The notes below the pieces were generated by a model that was not told the origin of the DNA, made no database searches, and was given only the letters and a program-made list of their open reading frames with translations. Below, piece after piece: positions 14,708 to 23,660 of a stretch of 61,816 nt of DNA (positions are counted from its first letter, which is position 1; the number at the start of each line of letters is the position of its first letter). Made by a program: the position numbers and the translations under genes. The stretch is from Alitiscatomonas aceti (GTDB lineage Bacteria > Bacillota > Clostridia > Lachnospirales > Lachnospiraceae), in assembly GCF_025567195.1 (NCBI RefSeq), contig NZ_JAOQJF010000018.1, positions 1-61,816 on the forward strand, given 5' to 3'.

Positions 14708-17200
14708 CTATTCAACCGTTTCAATGGAATCTACAATACTCATTTTTGAAATTTTCCGCAGCGGAATTGCTGTCGCCATCAAGCAGGCTCCTACTGCCAA
14801 GAGGGTTGCTTCAAGAATGGGTATGACAGGAATTGCAACAAGCTGGAGGGTGTCGCTCGTGGCCGCCTCAATGAAAATCGTACAAACATATCCCAGCACG
14901 CTTCCAATCACAGAGGCAATAATCCCGTAATATGCACCTTCCCAAAGAAAAGTTTTATAGAGGCTACCGGCGCTCATTCCAATGGCCCGTTGCATACCGA
15001 TTTCTGTTACTCTGGTGTGAATATTTGTGTAAACGGTATTGATGATATTAAGAATACCAATCAGGCCAACGAAAAGAATCAGCCCCCATGCCAGCATTTG
15101 AATTTGTGCAAAGCTCTCTTTTAGTTGCTGGTCGGTTTCTTCATATGACAAGAATGTTGTCCCCGGTATTCTGTTACAAAACGCCTCGATAAATGTATCA
15201 AAGTTTTCCCTGTCAGCACCCTCGTTCAGTGTAGGCAAAAACTCTGAATAGGTATCTTTTCCCGTCAGGCGTTCATAGATAGCATCATCAACGATCACTT
15301 GAACACCATTTGTGAAACCGCCATTTCCAATACCAAGATAACCGTCATAGCCATCCAAGGTTTTCAAAACATTCAGCTCCATTCCCGCAACACAGATGCT
15401 TTCTCCGGCCTCTATATTTGTAAATTCAAGAACATCTTCGCCGTAGCTCATGGGAATAGGATTCCTTACTATACAGGCGTTCCCTGATTTCAGTTGTCCA
15501 AGCTGTTCTTCTGGTAATTGATCCCCCATAAAATAATCCCAATATTCATCGTTCAATCCGACAACCTGAAAAGTTTCGCCGGGTTTCAGTTGAAATTCAA
15601 GACTGATTTCATCGAGCAGCCCATTTTCATTTTGTTCGTAAAGCGAAAATTGTATGGCGGCTACACTTTGCACAGCTTCATTTTTCCGCAAAGTGTTCAG
15701 ATCATCTGTGGTAAATCCAATACTTTCATTTGTGATCTGATAATCTCCTACATGATTATCTTGCAGGGCGCTTGCAGCGTTCAGGAGAGAGGAAAACCCT
15801 TGCAGGGCAATAAAAACCGTGATACTCATAACAAGGGACAAAATTGTAATTGCAGTACGGCCTTTATTTCTCTTTAAGTTCAGGCGGGCATAATATGCTT
15901 CAAAATTATGGATTTTCTTTGTTTTACGCTTTCTGCGCCGAATTTTTAGATTTGTTCCAGACATCGCCATAATGGGAGATACCCTTGCGGCTGATCTGGC
16001 TGCTGGTAATGCTGCAAACAACGCAAACGCCAAAGTGATTGCTCCGCTTAAAACCAGTAAGGTTCCATTCAAAGAACTGTTCTCTGCTATTAGAGTTTTC
16101 AATTCAGAAGCATCCTGAACCAAGAACAATTCAGGGGAAACCAGGCCGGTAGCTGCCTCTAAAATTCCTCTGGCACTCAGGAAACCAAGAAGCATACCAA
16201 TAGGAATCCCCATCAGGCACAATAGGATTACTTCAATTACAATGATCTGATAAAGCTGTCCTTTTTCGCCTCCAATAGCCCGAAGTGTTCCATATCCCTT
16301 TATCCGTTTTGATACAGATATTTTCAGAATGTTGTAAATCACAAGACCAGCAGCCAGCAAAATCAAAGTACCCACTAATATCCCTGCGACTGTCATAAAA
16401 GAGAATCCCTTATCATTAGCACCCTCGGAATTTGCAGTATAGGAAATTCCCAAGGCGTTCAAATATACAATATTATAGCTGGTATCAAGTTCATGGATAT
16501 TAAATTCCTTATTGATGTCATCGACAACTGCTTGAAAATTCTTTTTATCGGCAGTCCGAATATCCACATTGTAATAAATATAAGATTCCGTTAAAAGTTG
16601 TTCAGCAGTTCCTTCCCCTACAACTCCCGTAACAGTGCCGCTTGTATATCCCAAGTAGTTATTTTTCAATATCCCTGTAAGAACAAATTCTGCTGTATAG
16701 GAATAGCTGTCCGCAATGTTATGGCGAAGATTTTTTTTCAGTGAAAGTGTAATCTTATCTCCAATACCGCCCTCAAAGCCAAGATATTTCAGAATATCTT
16801 CCGAAAGAGCTATTTCCATCGGGGCTTCCGGCAGACGACCTTCTTCTACACTGGTACTGGATGGATAGATAGCGGCAGTATCATCCCAATATTCCATCAA
16901 ACCAAGGGTAAGAGATGGGGAGAGTTCTAAACTTCCCATATAAATAGATTTCCCTACATAGGAAAGACGCTCATCCTGTTCCAGTGCGTGAAGCTGATCT
17001 GCATTCATCTGCAAAAAAGTGGCATATCGGTTTCCTCCGATAGCGATGGCCTGCTGTTCCCGCATTGCACTAAGTACGCCAATGGATTGTCCTACAATGG
17101 TTGTCATCATAGTAGACAGCACAACGGCAATCAAAATAAGAATAGAAGTGACTTTTTGGGACAGTAGTTCTTTCAATGCTAATGTACGATAAGATTTCAT
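14708..17200 (-). CDS. FtsX/MacB-type ABC transporter permease (830 aa)
   Basis: One N-terminal membrane segment (residues about 15-40), a large extracytoplasmic region, three helices near residues 265-385, a second N-terminal-like segment near 450, another soluble region, and three C-terminal helices near 710-815: the duplicated FtsX/MacB layout. It starts in a 4-nt overlap with the ATPase gene upstream (ATGA), so the two are coupled. Such permeases couple cytoplasmic ATP hydrolysis to work outside the membrane, often removal of lantibiotics or other peptides, but substrate cannot be read here. A TTGAG box precedes the operon, pointing to control by the adjacent response regulator. Confidence 0.88.
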   Translation of the reverse strand: MKSYRTLALKELLSQKVTSILILIAVVLSTMMTTIVGQSIGVLSAMREQQAIAIGGNRYATFLQMNADQLHALEQDERLSYVGKSIYMGSLELSPSLTLGLMEYWDDTAAIYPSSTSVEEGRLPEAPMEIALSEDILKYLGFEGGIGDKITLSLKKNLRHNIADSYSYTAEFVLTGILKNNYLGYTSGTVTGVVGEGTAEQLLTESYIYYNVDIRTADKKNFQAVVDDINKEFNIHELDTSYNIVYLNALGISYTANSEGANDKGFSFMTVAGILVGTLILLAAGLVIYNILKISVSKRIKGYGTLRAIGGEKGQLYQIIVIEVILLCLMGIPIGMLLGFLSARGILEAATGLVSPELFLVQDASELKTLIAENSSLNGTLLVLSGAITLAFALFAALPAARSAARVSPIMAMSGTNLKIRRRKRKTKKIHNFEAYYARLNLKRNKGRTAITILSLVMSITVFIALQGFSSLLNAASALQDNHVGDYQITNESIGFTTDDLNTLRKNEAVQSVAAIQFSLYEQNENGLLDEISLEFQLKPGETFQVVGLNDEYWDYFMGDQLPEEQLGQLKSGNACIVRNPIPMSYGEDVLEFTNIEAGESICVAGMELNVLKTLDGYDGYLGIGNGGFTNGVQVIVDDAIYERLTGKDTYSEFLPTLNEGADRENFDTFIEAFCNRIPGTTFLSYEETDQQLKESFAQIQMLAWGLILFVGLIGILNIINTVYTNIHTRVTEIGMQRAIGMSAGSLYKTFLWEGAYYGIIASVIGSVLGYVCTIFIEAATSDTLQLVAIPVIPILEATLLAVGACLMATAIPLRKISKMSIVDSIETVE

Positions 17201-17871
17201 TTCGCTGTCACCTCCGTAAGCACACCATCTACAATCTGAAACTGCCGGTCTGCCATTCGTGCAATACGGCTGTCATGGGTAATGACAACGAGAGCTTTCC
17301 CCATCTTTTTCCATACATTTTGAAGCAATTCCATGACTTCGCCGCCGCTTTTGCTGTCCAGATTTCCCGTAGGCTCATCAGCAAAAATTACATCCGGCTT
17401 TGCAATCAAAGCGCGGGCGATGGCTACACGCTGCTGCTGGCCGCCGGATAACTCATGGGGCAGATGTTCCAAGCGGCCCTGAATGCCAAGCAGTTCTGTA
17501 AGCTGTTTCAGGTATGCTTCATCCGGTTTTTGTTTATCCAGCAAAAGAGGCATGATAATATTTTCTTTCGCCGTCAGAACCGGAAGCAGATTAAATTGCT
17601 GAAAAATAAATCCAATCCGCTTCCGGCGGAATGCCGACAACTCCTTATCGCTGTAACTGTAAATATCTTTACCATCATAGGTCAGCGAGCCGGAAGATGG
17701 CTTATCCAAGCCGGAAAGCAAATGAAGCAGGGTACTTTTTCCGCTTCCAGATGGTCCCATAATAGAAATAAAATCGCTGGATACAATTTCGAGATTCGCA
17801 TGATCCAAAGCCACCACTCGGTTTTCACCGTCACCATAAATCTTTGATAAATTCTTTGCCTCAATATTCAT
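17197..17871 (-). CDS. ABC transporter ATPase (MacB/LolD type)
   Basis: The 224-residue nucleotide-binding protein has Walker A GPSGSGKST, Q-loop FIFQQFNLLP, signature LSGGQQQRVAIARAL, Walker B VIFADEPTGNLDS and the switch His in VVITHDSRIA. It pairs with the 830-residue permease, whose ATG overlaps its stop. The start at 17869-17871 directly follows a hairpin and T run; the SD AAGGAGAG lies inside the 3' arm of that hairpin. An earlier in-frame ATG at 17925 has no SD and overlaps regulatory sequence. Confidence 0.92.
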   Translation of the reverse strand: MNIEAKNLSKIYGDGENRVVALDHANLEIVSSDFISIMGPSGSGKSTLLHLLSGLDKPSSGSLTYDGKDIYSYSDKELSAFRRKRIGFIFQQFNLLPVLTAKENIIMPLLLDKQKPDEAYLKQLTELLGIQGRLEHLPHELSGGQQQRVAIARALIAKPDVIFADEPTGNLDSKSGGEVMELLQNVWKKMGKALVVITHDSRIARMADRQFQIVDGVLTEVTAK

Positions 17872-17909
17872 AAAAAACACTCTCCTTATTTGTGGTATAA
17901 GGAGAGTGT
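17872..17909 (-). terminator. Terminator-like hairpin that also covers the ABC gene's SD
   Basis: On the minus strand ACACTCTCCTTAT (17909-17897) pairs perfectly over 13 bp with ATAAGGAGAGTGT (17889-17877); five to six T follow, then the ATG at 17871. The 3' arm contains the SD. Transcripts coming from the kinase gene would form the hairpin, stopping transcription and hiding the SD. Transcripts started at the box just upstream would begin inside the 5' arm and leave the SD free (inference). Confidence 0.75.
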
Positions 17910-17916
17910 AAATGAT

Positions 17917-17936
17917 AAATCTCAAAAATCGCTCAA
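17917..17936 (-). promoter_or_regulatory. Response-regulator box upstream of the ABC operon
   Basis: The minus strand reads TTGAGCGATTTTTGAGATTT, two TTGAG half-sites 11 bp apart, the spacing usual for OmpR-family regulators. The same 20 bases with one change lie before the response regulator gene at 19735-19754. TATCAT at 17917-17912 is a possible -10. Confidence 0.7.
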
Positions 17937-17939
17937 GGA

Positions 17940-19022
17940 TTACACGAAATGAAAAATAGCAGTTGCGGATGCACCGCCCCCAACCCTATTTTCCAAAATC
18001 AATCGGCCACCATGTTTTTCACATAAAATTCTGCTGCTGTAAAGCCCCATTCCGAAATGTGAGGAATTACTACTTGTCGTTTCAAAAGGGTTTGGCCCAT
18101 TCTGCACGAGAGACAGCGGATAACCAGCACCATCATCTTCTACATTCAAGGTCATAGAATCATTTTGCAGCGTTATTTGAATAGAGATTGCTTTTTCTGC
18201 AAATCGTGCCGCATTTCCAATCAGATTTTCCGCTACGGTAAGAAATAGCCCGTGATCTATACAAACAGTTCCGCCTGATGGGACTAAAACAGAAACTTTT
18301 TTGGATAGCGCCAACAGTCGTGCTGTTTCCTGCAATTCACTCTGCAAAACGGATAGTCTGATTTCTTTTGGCTTAACAGAGAGTTGTTCCAACTTTTGAA
18401 CACTGCTCATAGCTTCTACATACTGCTCGATCCGTAAAGTGTAACTTTCCAGCCGGTCTATGGTCTGTTCGTCCTGAATACCTTGCCGTAAAAGTTTTAC
18501 ACTTCCTTTTAATACCGTAATCGGGTTACGCAGATCATGGGAAAATGCGGCATTGAGCCGTTTGCGTTCCTCGGCCTGTTGCCACAACAGCCGATTCGAT
18601 TTCAGAAGTTCACTCCGCATTTCTTCAAAGGCAGCACATAGTTGTCCCATTTCATCATTAGACAAAATCGGCAGCGAAAAATCCAGATCATTATTCTGAA
18701 TCCGCATAATGCCATTTTGCAGGCAGGAAATAGGCTGCTTCAATTTGAGATAATAAAAAAGAAAGACTGAAACAATCAATCCACCTACCGGGAAAAGAAT
18801 ACAGGAAAGCGTCTGCACAATATTTAGGATAGCCAAAATGCGCTGTTGTGACGCCGTAGGAGATGGCAGGGGTACGATTGAACCATCCGATAGGATTTCT
18901 ACACCGCCTAAAGGATAATAGTTTTCAATGCCACGGCAAAGAAAGATAACCGCACCAAGCAGGAGAAATGCCACCGCTAAACAGGAGAGGGATAATAACA
19001 GGAAAGATTTCTTTAGTCCCAT
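17940..19022 (-). CDS. Sensor histidine kinase of the proximal two-component pair
   Basis: This protein has about 360 residues. Two membrane segments (about 5-27 and 74-97) flank a short extracytoplasmic loop of about 45 residues. A HAMP-like stretch (PISCLQNGIMRIQNNDLDF) follows, then the H-box FSHDLRNPITVLKG with the phospho-His, and N, G1 and G2 boxes (ENLIGNAARFA, DDGAGYP, FGMGLYSS). It phosphorylates the regulator encoded upstream. The ATG at 19020-19022 lies 5 bp after the regulator's stop; an alternative GTG start 12 codons earlier would overlap it. The short sensor loop fits sensing at the membrane surface, as in peptide-antibiotic kinases. Confidence 0.88.
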   Translation of the reverse strand: MGLKKSFLLLSLSCLAVAFLLLGAVIFLCRGIENYYPLGGVEILSDGSIVPLPSPTASQQRILAILNIVQTLSCILFPVGGLIVSVFLFYYLKLKQPISCLQNGIMRIQNNDLDFSLPILSNDEMGQLCAAFEEMRSELLKSNRLLWQQAEERKRLNAAFSHDLRNPITVLKGSVKLLRQGIQDEQTIDRLESYTLRIEQYVEAMSSVQKLEQLSVKPKEIRLSVLQSELQETARLLALSKKVSVLVPSGGTVCIDHGLFLTVAENLIGNAARFAEKAISIQITLQNDSMTLNVEDDGAGYPLSLVQNGPNPFETTSSNSSHFGMGLYSSRILCEKHGGRLILENRVGGGASATAIFHFV

Positions 19023-19027
19023 ATTTT

Positions 19028-19705
19028 TTAGGCGTTCCACCGATACCCACACCCCCAAACTGTTTCAATGTAATTGTGCAATGTATGTGCTGCAAATTTA
19101 GCGCGTATTTTCCGGATATGCTCCATAATTGTATCGCTGTTTCCGTCCCCATCTAATCCCCACACACGCTCATAAATCCGCTCACGATCAAAAACCTGTC
19201 CTGCATTGAGGGATAAAAGTTCTACAATCTCAAACTCCCTCTTAGATAGCGGGATGTTCTGATTATTGATTGTAACTGTTCGGGCGGAATAGTCCAGTAT
19301 CAATTCACCAAAGAAGCGTACTGCCGAATTATTTTGGCGTCGCTGCTCACGGCGCAAATGTGCAGCAATACGCGCCCCCAATTCATCCAAATCAAAGGGC
19401 TTGACGATATAATCATCCGCCCCGGCCTGAAATCCAATAATCTTATCGCTGGATTCAATACGAGCAGTCAAAAAAAGAATGGGACAGGCTATGTGTTCCC
19501 GTATCTTCTGGCATACAGTCAGGCCATCCATTCCAGGCATATTGATGTCTAATAAAATTAAATCTGGTTTGTAGGCTACTTTTTTGAGTGCTTCTTGGCC
19601 GCTATAAGCGGTCAGAATATCATATCGTGTTTGAAAATAACTCTGTATCATATCAACAATACCGCGTTCATCATCAACGACCAGTAATTTAGGATTCAAA
19701 ATCAT
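19028..19705 (-). CDS. OmpR-family response regulator of the proximal pair
   Basis: The 225-residue protein has a receiver domain: acidic pair in LLVVDDE, phospho-Asp in LILLDINMPG near residue 53, the Thr/Ser position in FLTAR, and Lys in DYIVKPF. A winged helix of the Trans_reg_C type follows (SKREFEIVELLSLN... GCGYRW). A TTGAG direct-repeat box precedes the gene (19735-19754) and recurs before the ABC operon, so it probably activates both itself and the transporter. SD GGAGG precedes the ATG at 19703-19705. Confidence 0.93.
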   Translation of the reverse strand: MILNPKLLVVDDERGIVDMIQSYFQTRYDILTAYSGQEALKKVAYKPDLILLDINMPGMDGLTVCQKIREHIACPILFLTARIESSDKIIGFQAGADDYIVKPFDLDELGARIAAHLRREQRRQNNSAVRFFGELILDYSARTVTINNQNIPLSKREFEIVELLSLNAGQVFDRERIYERVWGLDGDGNSDTIMEHIRKIRAKFAAHTLHNYIETVWGCGYRWNA

Positions 19706-19734
19706 GCACCTCCATTCTTTATATGATATATCAA

Positions 19735-19754
19735 AAATCTCAAAAATCCCTCAA
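19735..19754 (-). promoter_or_regulatory. Response-regulator box upstream of the regulator gene
   Basis: The minus strand reads TTGAGGGATTTTTGAGATTT, identical at 19 of 20 bases to the box at 17917-17936. It lies about 30 bp before the ATG, with CATATAAAG downstream as a possible -10 region. This suggests autoregulation. Confidence 0.7.
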
Positions 19755-19757
19755 CTT

Positions 19758-20252
19758 TCTATGAAACCACAGCCGCTAACATTATAAGCACTCCATCAAA
19801 ACCAATTCGCTTTTTCTGCTTTGAATTGAGGGGTATCGCCTTCCTGGTATGGATTATAGGTATTGCGATTACACCCAAATTCTTTTAATGCCTTTATTTT
19901 ATTATCCTCTGTCCACTCAACCAGCGAGATTCCATCAAATTCCTCTATATCCCCATTATTCATTTCATTTTTGAAATACCACTCTACAACCGTTTGATCC
20001 CCCTTATGAAAAAATTGCTTGATTTCCCAAATAACCACCTTGCCACGGGTATTCCATTCCTGAAACCAATGCTTTACTGTTTTTCGGTTGTTATACTGGG
20101 GACTCCAGCTTTCTGTATAAATCACATCTTCTGTAAATATATCATCAATCCCCATATCCTGCTGATTGAGCCACATATCAAACCATAATCGGATTGTTTT
20201 TTCTCGTTCATTCATAATATAAACACCTCACCACTCTATGAAACCACAGCCG
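19758..20252. repeat. 18-bp direct repeats flanking the NTF2-like gene
   Basis: TCTATGAAACCACAGCCG occurs at 19758-19775 and again at 20235-20252, both followed within about 15 bp by an ACATTATA-like sequence. The enclosed 459 bp holds one complete gene. The arrangement fits insertion of a small cassette by recombination between the repeats, or duplicated regulatory sequence. Confidence 0.75.
19796..20215 (-). CDS. SnoaL/NTF2-like protein
   Basis: This 139-residue soluble protein has the SnoaL-like pattern: an opening helix (REKTIRLWFDMWLNQ), then FTEDVIYTESWSP, an alternating beta region with VVEWYFKN and EFDGISLVEW, and a KALKEFGC strand. Members of this fold are small hydrolases, isomerases or binding proteins; catalytic residues cannot be assigned here. 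It stands alone between two direct repeats, with its own SD (GAGGTG). Its role in the cargo region is unknown. Confidence 0.7.
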   Translation of the reverse strand: MNEREKTIRLWFDMWLNQQDMGIDDIFTEDVIYTESWSPQYNNRKTVKHWFQEWNTRGKVVIWEIKQFFHKGDQTVVEWYFKNEMNNGDIEEFDGISLVEWTEDNKIKALKEFGCNRNTYNPYQEGDTPQFKAEKANWF

Positions 20253-20303
20253 TTCCCCTACATTATACGATATTCAGAACAAACATTGAAGATAAATGAA
20301 TTA

Positions 20304-20333
20304 AAAATGGCGGCCTTGCTTAACAAAGCCGCC
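20304..20333 (-). terminator. Terminator after the twin-receiver gene
   Basis: On the minus strand GGCGGC (20333-20328) pairs with GCCGCC (20314-20309), followed by ATTTTTAA. Confidence 0.7.
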
Positions 20334-20346
20334 GAATAAAAAAGCT

Positions 20347-21117
20347 TCATTCCACAAAGAACAAAACTCGCCGGATCAGCTCCGGGATATTGACCGGGGC
20401 GGTGATATAGTCGTTCACGCCCTCATGCCGGTATTCATATTCCATGGCAAGGTCGTTGTTCTCGGTGAGGATAAAGAACGGCAGAAGCCGGACAGGGGGA
20501 TTCTTCACTTGGAACATCCCAGCCACCCGCCGCAGCGTATGAAACAGCTCCATTGCTGTGCCGTCCGGCAGTTCCAGATCGCACAGGATCAGTTCAATTT
20601 CCTTATCCTCAAAAATCCGGCGCTTGGCCTCCCCAATCGAGGAAACCAGAATCAGGTCAAAGCCCTTTTGCAGCATAGCCGCCCGCAGCACTCCGGCACT
20701 GGTATCTTCCGCATGGACAAAGAGCAGCTTGTGAAAAGTCGGGGCCTTTTCGCCGGACAACTGCCGGTAGGCGTATTCCACCAGCTTATCTTGCAGCAGC
20801 GGACCTTTCATTTTGTCCATGCACAGCGTCGCGCCCCGGCGCATGGCCTCCTGTTCGTAGTCGTCTTTGTCATGGCAGGACGCCAGAATAAAAGGCAGCT
20901 TCTTATCTGTGATCCGCACCTCGTCCAGAAAGTCCATGCCGGAACCGTCCGGCAGGTCGAGATCACAGCAGACCACCAGCGGCATTTCCTCTTGGATGAC
21001 GGCCCTCGCTTCTTCCAGTGTAGAAGCCGTTTTTACTGGGTAGCCCCGGCGCTGTAAATACTTTCTCAGATTCCATATATAGGTATCACTATCATCAATC
21101 AACAATATCTTTTTCAT
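20347..21117 (-). CDS. Twin-receiver response regulator without output domain
   Basis: The 256-residue protein consists of two receiver domains. The first (1-120) is intact: DD pair in LLIDDSD, phospho-Asp in VVCCDLDLPDG, Ser in ILASCHD, Lys in MDKMKG. The second (130-256) keeps the Asp region (ILCDLELPDG), but its acidic pair position reads FVHAED and the conserved Lys is replaced in DYITAPV, so it is probably not phosphorylated normally. No DNA-binding or enzymatic domain follows. The start at 21115-21117 has AGGAG 5 nt upstream. The gene lies downstream of an ABC ATPase and two permeases, separated by a terminator. A phosphate sink or protein-protein regulator is the likeliest role. Confidence 0.85.
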   Translation of the reverse strand: MKKILLIDDSDTYIWNLRKYLQRRGYPVKTASTLEEARAVIQEEMPLVVCCDLDLPDGSGMDFLDEVRITDKKLPFILASCHDKDDYEQEAMRRGATLCMDKMKGPLLQDKLVEYAYRQLSGEKAPTFHKLLFVHAEDTSAGVLRAAMLQKGFDLILVSSIGEAKRRIFEDKEIELILCDLELPDGTAMELFHTLRRVAGMFQVKNPPVRLLPFFILTENNDLAMEYEYRHEGVNDYITAPVNIPELIRRVLFFVE

Positions 21118-21156
21118 ATCCACTCCTGATTTTAATTAGAAATAAAATGATAATAG

Positions 21157-21186
21157 AAAAAGCGGGGCAGCGCACTGCCGCCCCGC
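21157..21186 (-). terminator. Strong terminator between the permease and the twin-receiver gene
   Basis: On the minus strand GCGGGGC (21186-21180) pairs with GCCCCGC (21168-21162), followed by TTTTTC. Confidence 0.8.
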
Positions 21187-21199
21187 CAATCCTATATGC

Positions 21200-23584
21200 T
21201 TATTCCATCGCTCGCATTTCTTCCACAAGCGATTGATTTTTCTGCCTGCGCATTGTCCAGAAGGACAGAATCACCTCCAGGCCAAACAGCACCAGAACGA
21301 ACAGCCCCATTTGCAGGAAGGGGAAGGAATATGGCATGATGACTCCATGGAAAGTCATTTCACTGAATTTCCGGGCAGCAATCACTGCAATCGGGAGGCC
21401 CGCTGCCAGGGTTGCCAATGCAGCAAAAAACGCATAGCAGATCCCTTCATAAATGGTCATTTGGCAGAGCTGTTTTCTGGTCAGACCGATGGCGCGAAAG
21501 ACGCTGTTTTCCCTCTTTCTGGACATCTGATTGGAGAGGGTGGTGTTGATGAGATTGACCACGCCAAAGAGGAATACCAGCCAGGACAGTGCCTGAAGCC
21601 CTCCAAAAACGACCCGGTTTTCCATTTCCTCATAATCCTTATGTATCCCAATGGTGTCCAGTGCAAGGTCGGGATCAGAAGAAATGATCGCGCTCAGACT
21701 GTTTTCAATCTGCTCTGCCTTTTGGGGATCACTGACAATGCTCCAAGAATAATCAAAGCAATCGATCATGGGCATTGCTTCCTGAAACAGCTCTTTGGTT
21801 GCAACCATGCAGGTGCTGTCCAATGCCAGAGGACCATGACCATTTTTAAGCCCGTCGTTTAGGAACAGACCGGAAACAGTGACAGGAATCTCTTGATCCC
21901 CTATGGTAAGTTTTATAACTGACCCCACATCTACACCAATCATATCTTCTGCATATTCCATATCCAGTGCAATACTATGGGAATCTTGAGGTAAAGTTCC
22001 GGACACAAGCGCCGCTTCCATCTGATCCCTGTTTCTATCACTCAACAGATCGCACATTCCGCCGGAAGAACTCTCCTCATTCTCAAACCGCACATGAACC
22101 GCCTGACGATTCTCGATCACATCTGTCACGCCGTCCACAGCCAGCACCTCCTGCCGAAGCGCTTCATTCAAAGGATTTCCCTCCGACATTACCTCATATT
22201 CTGTTTTTTCAGAGTTCATATAGATTTTATAATCCCCATCCGGGAAAAACTGCCTTGCGATCCGCTCCGGCGAACGAACCAGAAGAATAGAGGCTGTCAC
22301 CAAAAGGATCACCCCGCCCAGACTTAGGGAAGCCACGATGCTGATGGTCTTTTTACGGTCACGCCTGAAATTTGCAATTCCCATGGAGAGGGGATTTAAC
22401 CGCATATTCTTCTTATGTGTGTGGGTCTTTCCGCTCTGATTGCCGGTAAAGCGGACTGCTTCAATCGGGGAGATACCGGCGGCAATCTTTACCGGTCTGC
22501 GGATCGCAATGGATACCATAAACCTGCCAAGCAGCGCAGTCAAAACAACCGCAGCAGCATAAAACGGCAAATGAAACCCACGGGGAAACAGCGCAAACCC
22601 GGCTACACATCCCAGCAAAATACCGATTCCGATACCAGCCCATCCTAAGAAACGGCCTTCCTTTTTGACAATACTCCGGATCTGCTTTGGCGTTGTGCCG
22701 ATGGTCCGCAGCTGTCCATAGCTTTGAATTTTGTCATTGATCGAGATTCGGAAGATACTTTGTATCACAACATACCCTCCGATGATGACCAGGACTGCGA
22801 TTCCGGCAACCAGCGCAAGCATACTGACATTCACCGGCTGCTTATAGAATATCATATAGCTGAGGTTCATGACCGGCATTTCCAGCTGATATTCCTTGGC
22901 AATCTCCCGGCTGCGGGCAGTCAATTCTGTTTCATCCATCTGCTGCTCATTCTTAAAATGCACATAGGCACGATAATCAGCGGGGTCGTAGCCGCTCCAT
23001 CCCTTCAGGGCTTCTTTGGAAAGAAGGATGGATGTGCCATTTACCTCTTTTTCCTTATAGCCTTCCAGAATGCCAGTCACCGTGTATTCTCCGTGAAAGC
23101 TCTCGCTGCTTAGCATAACCTTTTCACCTATCCCGGCGTCTGCACCATAGTTGGAAAGGAAATAACGGCTCACCACCACCTCATCCTCCTTTTGGGGCAG
23201 TCGGCCTTCCAGCAGCTTCATCTGGTCACGGGCAATATACATCGTTTCCTCATCACAATAAAGGTAGGAGGCATTGTATCCCTGCTCCGCAGGTTCCACA
23301 GCCAGCATATAATACTCTCCTACCCTTGAGAAGTCATCCAGCCCCTTCAGGGTGGATACATCTTCTTCGGTAATCCTGGTATAGACCGCCTCATAGGTAT
23401 CCTCCACATGATTTTTCTCTATCTGCCGGGTAGACAAAGCCATCACAATCGAAAAACAAATCAGACAGGATGCCAGCGCAACGGCGATCACCACCATGAG
23501 ATTCCGACGCTTCTCACTTTTCAAACTTTTTCCTGCCAGTTTCCTGACAATATTTCCTGTATCATTCTCAAATGGTACTGTCAT
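21200..23584 (-). CDS. FtsX-like ABC permease, PFENDT type (794 aa)
   Basis: The protein starts MTVPFENDTG, a signature shared with the permeases ending at 23661 and 29778. Layout: N-terminal helix (about 30-50), extracytoplasmic domain, helices near 255-275, 310-330 and 335-355, a second amphipathic start (RLNPLSMGIANFRRDRKKT) with helix near 405-425, a second outer domain, and three C-terminal helices with the FtsX motif FRAIGLTRKQLCQM. It follows a homologous permease by 76 bp with a hairpin between. The two probably form a heterodimer served by the ATPase at 26060. Likely role: peptide or lipid-linked substrate handling outside the membrane; substrate unknown. Confidence 0.87.
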   Translation of the reverse strand: MTVPFENDTGNIVRKLAGKSLKSEKRRNLMVVIAVALASCLICFSIVMALSTRQIEKNHVEDTYEAVYTRITEEDVSTLKGLDDFSRVGEYYMLAVEPAEQGYNASYLYCDEETMYIARDQMKLLEGRLPQKEDEVVVSRYFLSNYGADAGIGEKVMLSSESFHGEYTVTGILEGYKEKEVNGTSILLSKEALKGWSGYDPADYRAYVHFKNEQQMDETELTARSREIAKEYQLEMPVMNLSYMIFYKQPVNVSMLALVAGIAVLVIIGGYVVIQSIFRISINDKIQSYGQLRTIGTTPKQIRSIVKKEGRFLGWAGIGIGILLGCVAGFALFPRGFHLPFYAAAVVLTALLGRFMVSIAIRRPVKIAAGISPIEAVRFTGNQSGKTHTHKKNMRLNPLSMGIANFRRDRKKTISIVASLSLGGVILLVTASILLVRSPERIARQFFPDGDYKIYMNSEKTEYEVMSEGNPLNEALRQEVLAVDGVTDVIENRQAVHVRFENEESSSGGMCDLLSDRNRDQMEAALVSGTLPQDSHSIALDMEYAEDMIGVDVGSVIKLTIGDQEIPVTVSGLFLNDGLKNGHGPLALDSTCMVATKELFQEAMPMIDCFDYSWSIVSDPQKAEQIENSLSAIISSDPDLALDTIGIHKDYEEMENRVVFGGLQALSWLVFLFGVVNLINTTLSNQMSRKRENSVFRAIGLTRKQLCQMTIYEGICYAFFAALATLAAGLPIAVIAARKFSEMTFHGVIMPYSFPFLQMGLFVLVLFGLEVILSFWTMRRQKNQSLVEEMRAME

Positions 23585-23619
23585 TTTGTCATCTCCTTTA
23601 AGTCTTATATTTCTGCTGT

Positions 23620-23654
23620 CAGCAAAGCGGCGACTTCACATTGGAAGCCGCCGC
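23620..23654 (-). terminator. Hairpin between the two PFENDT permease genes
   Basis: An 11-base-arm stem (23654-23644 with 23637-23627) on the minus strand is followed only by TTTGCTG, so it may attenuate rather than end transcription. Confidence 0.5.
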
Positions 23655-23660
23655 CTCTGG

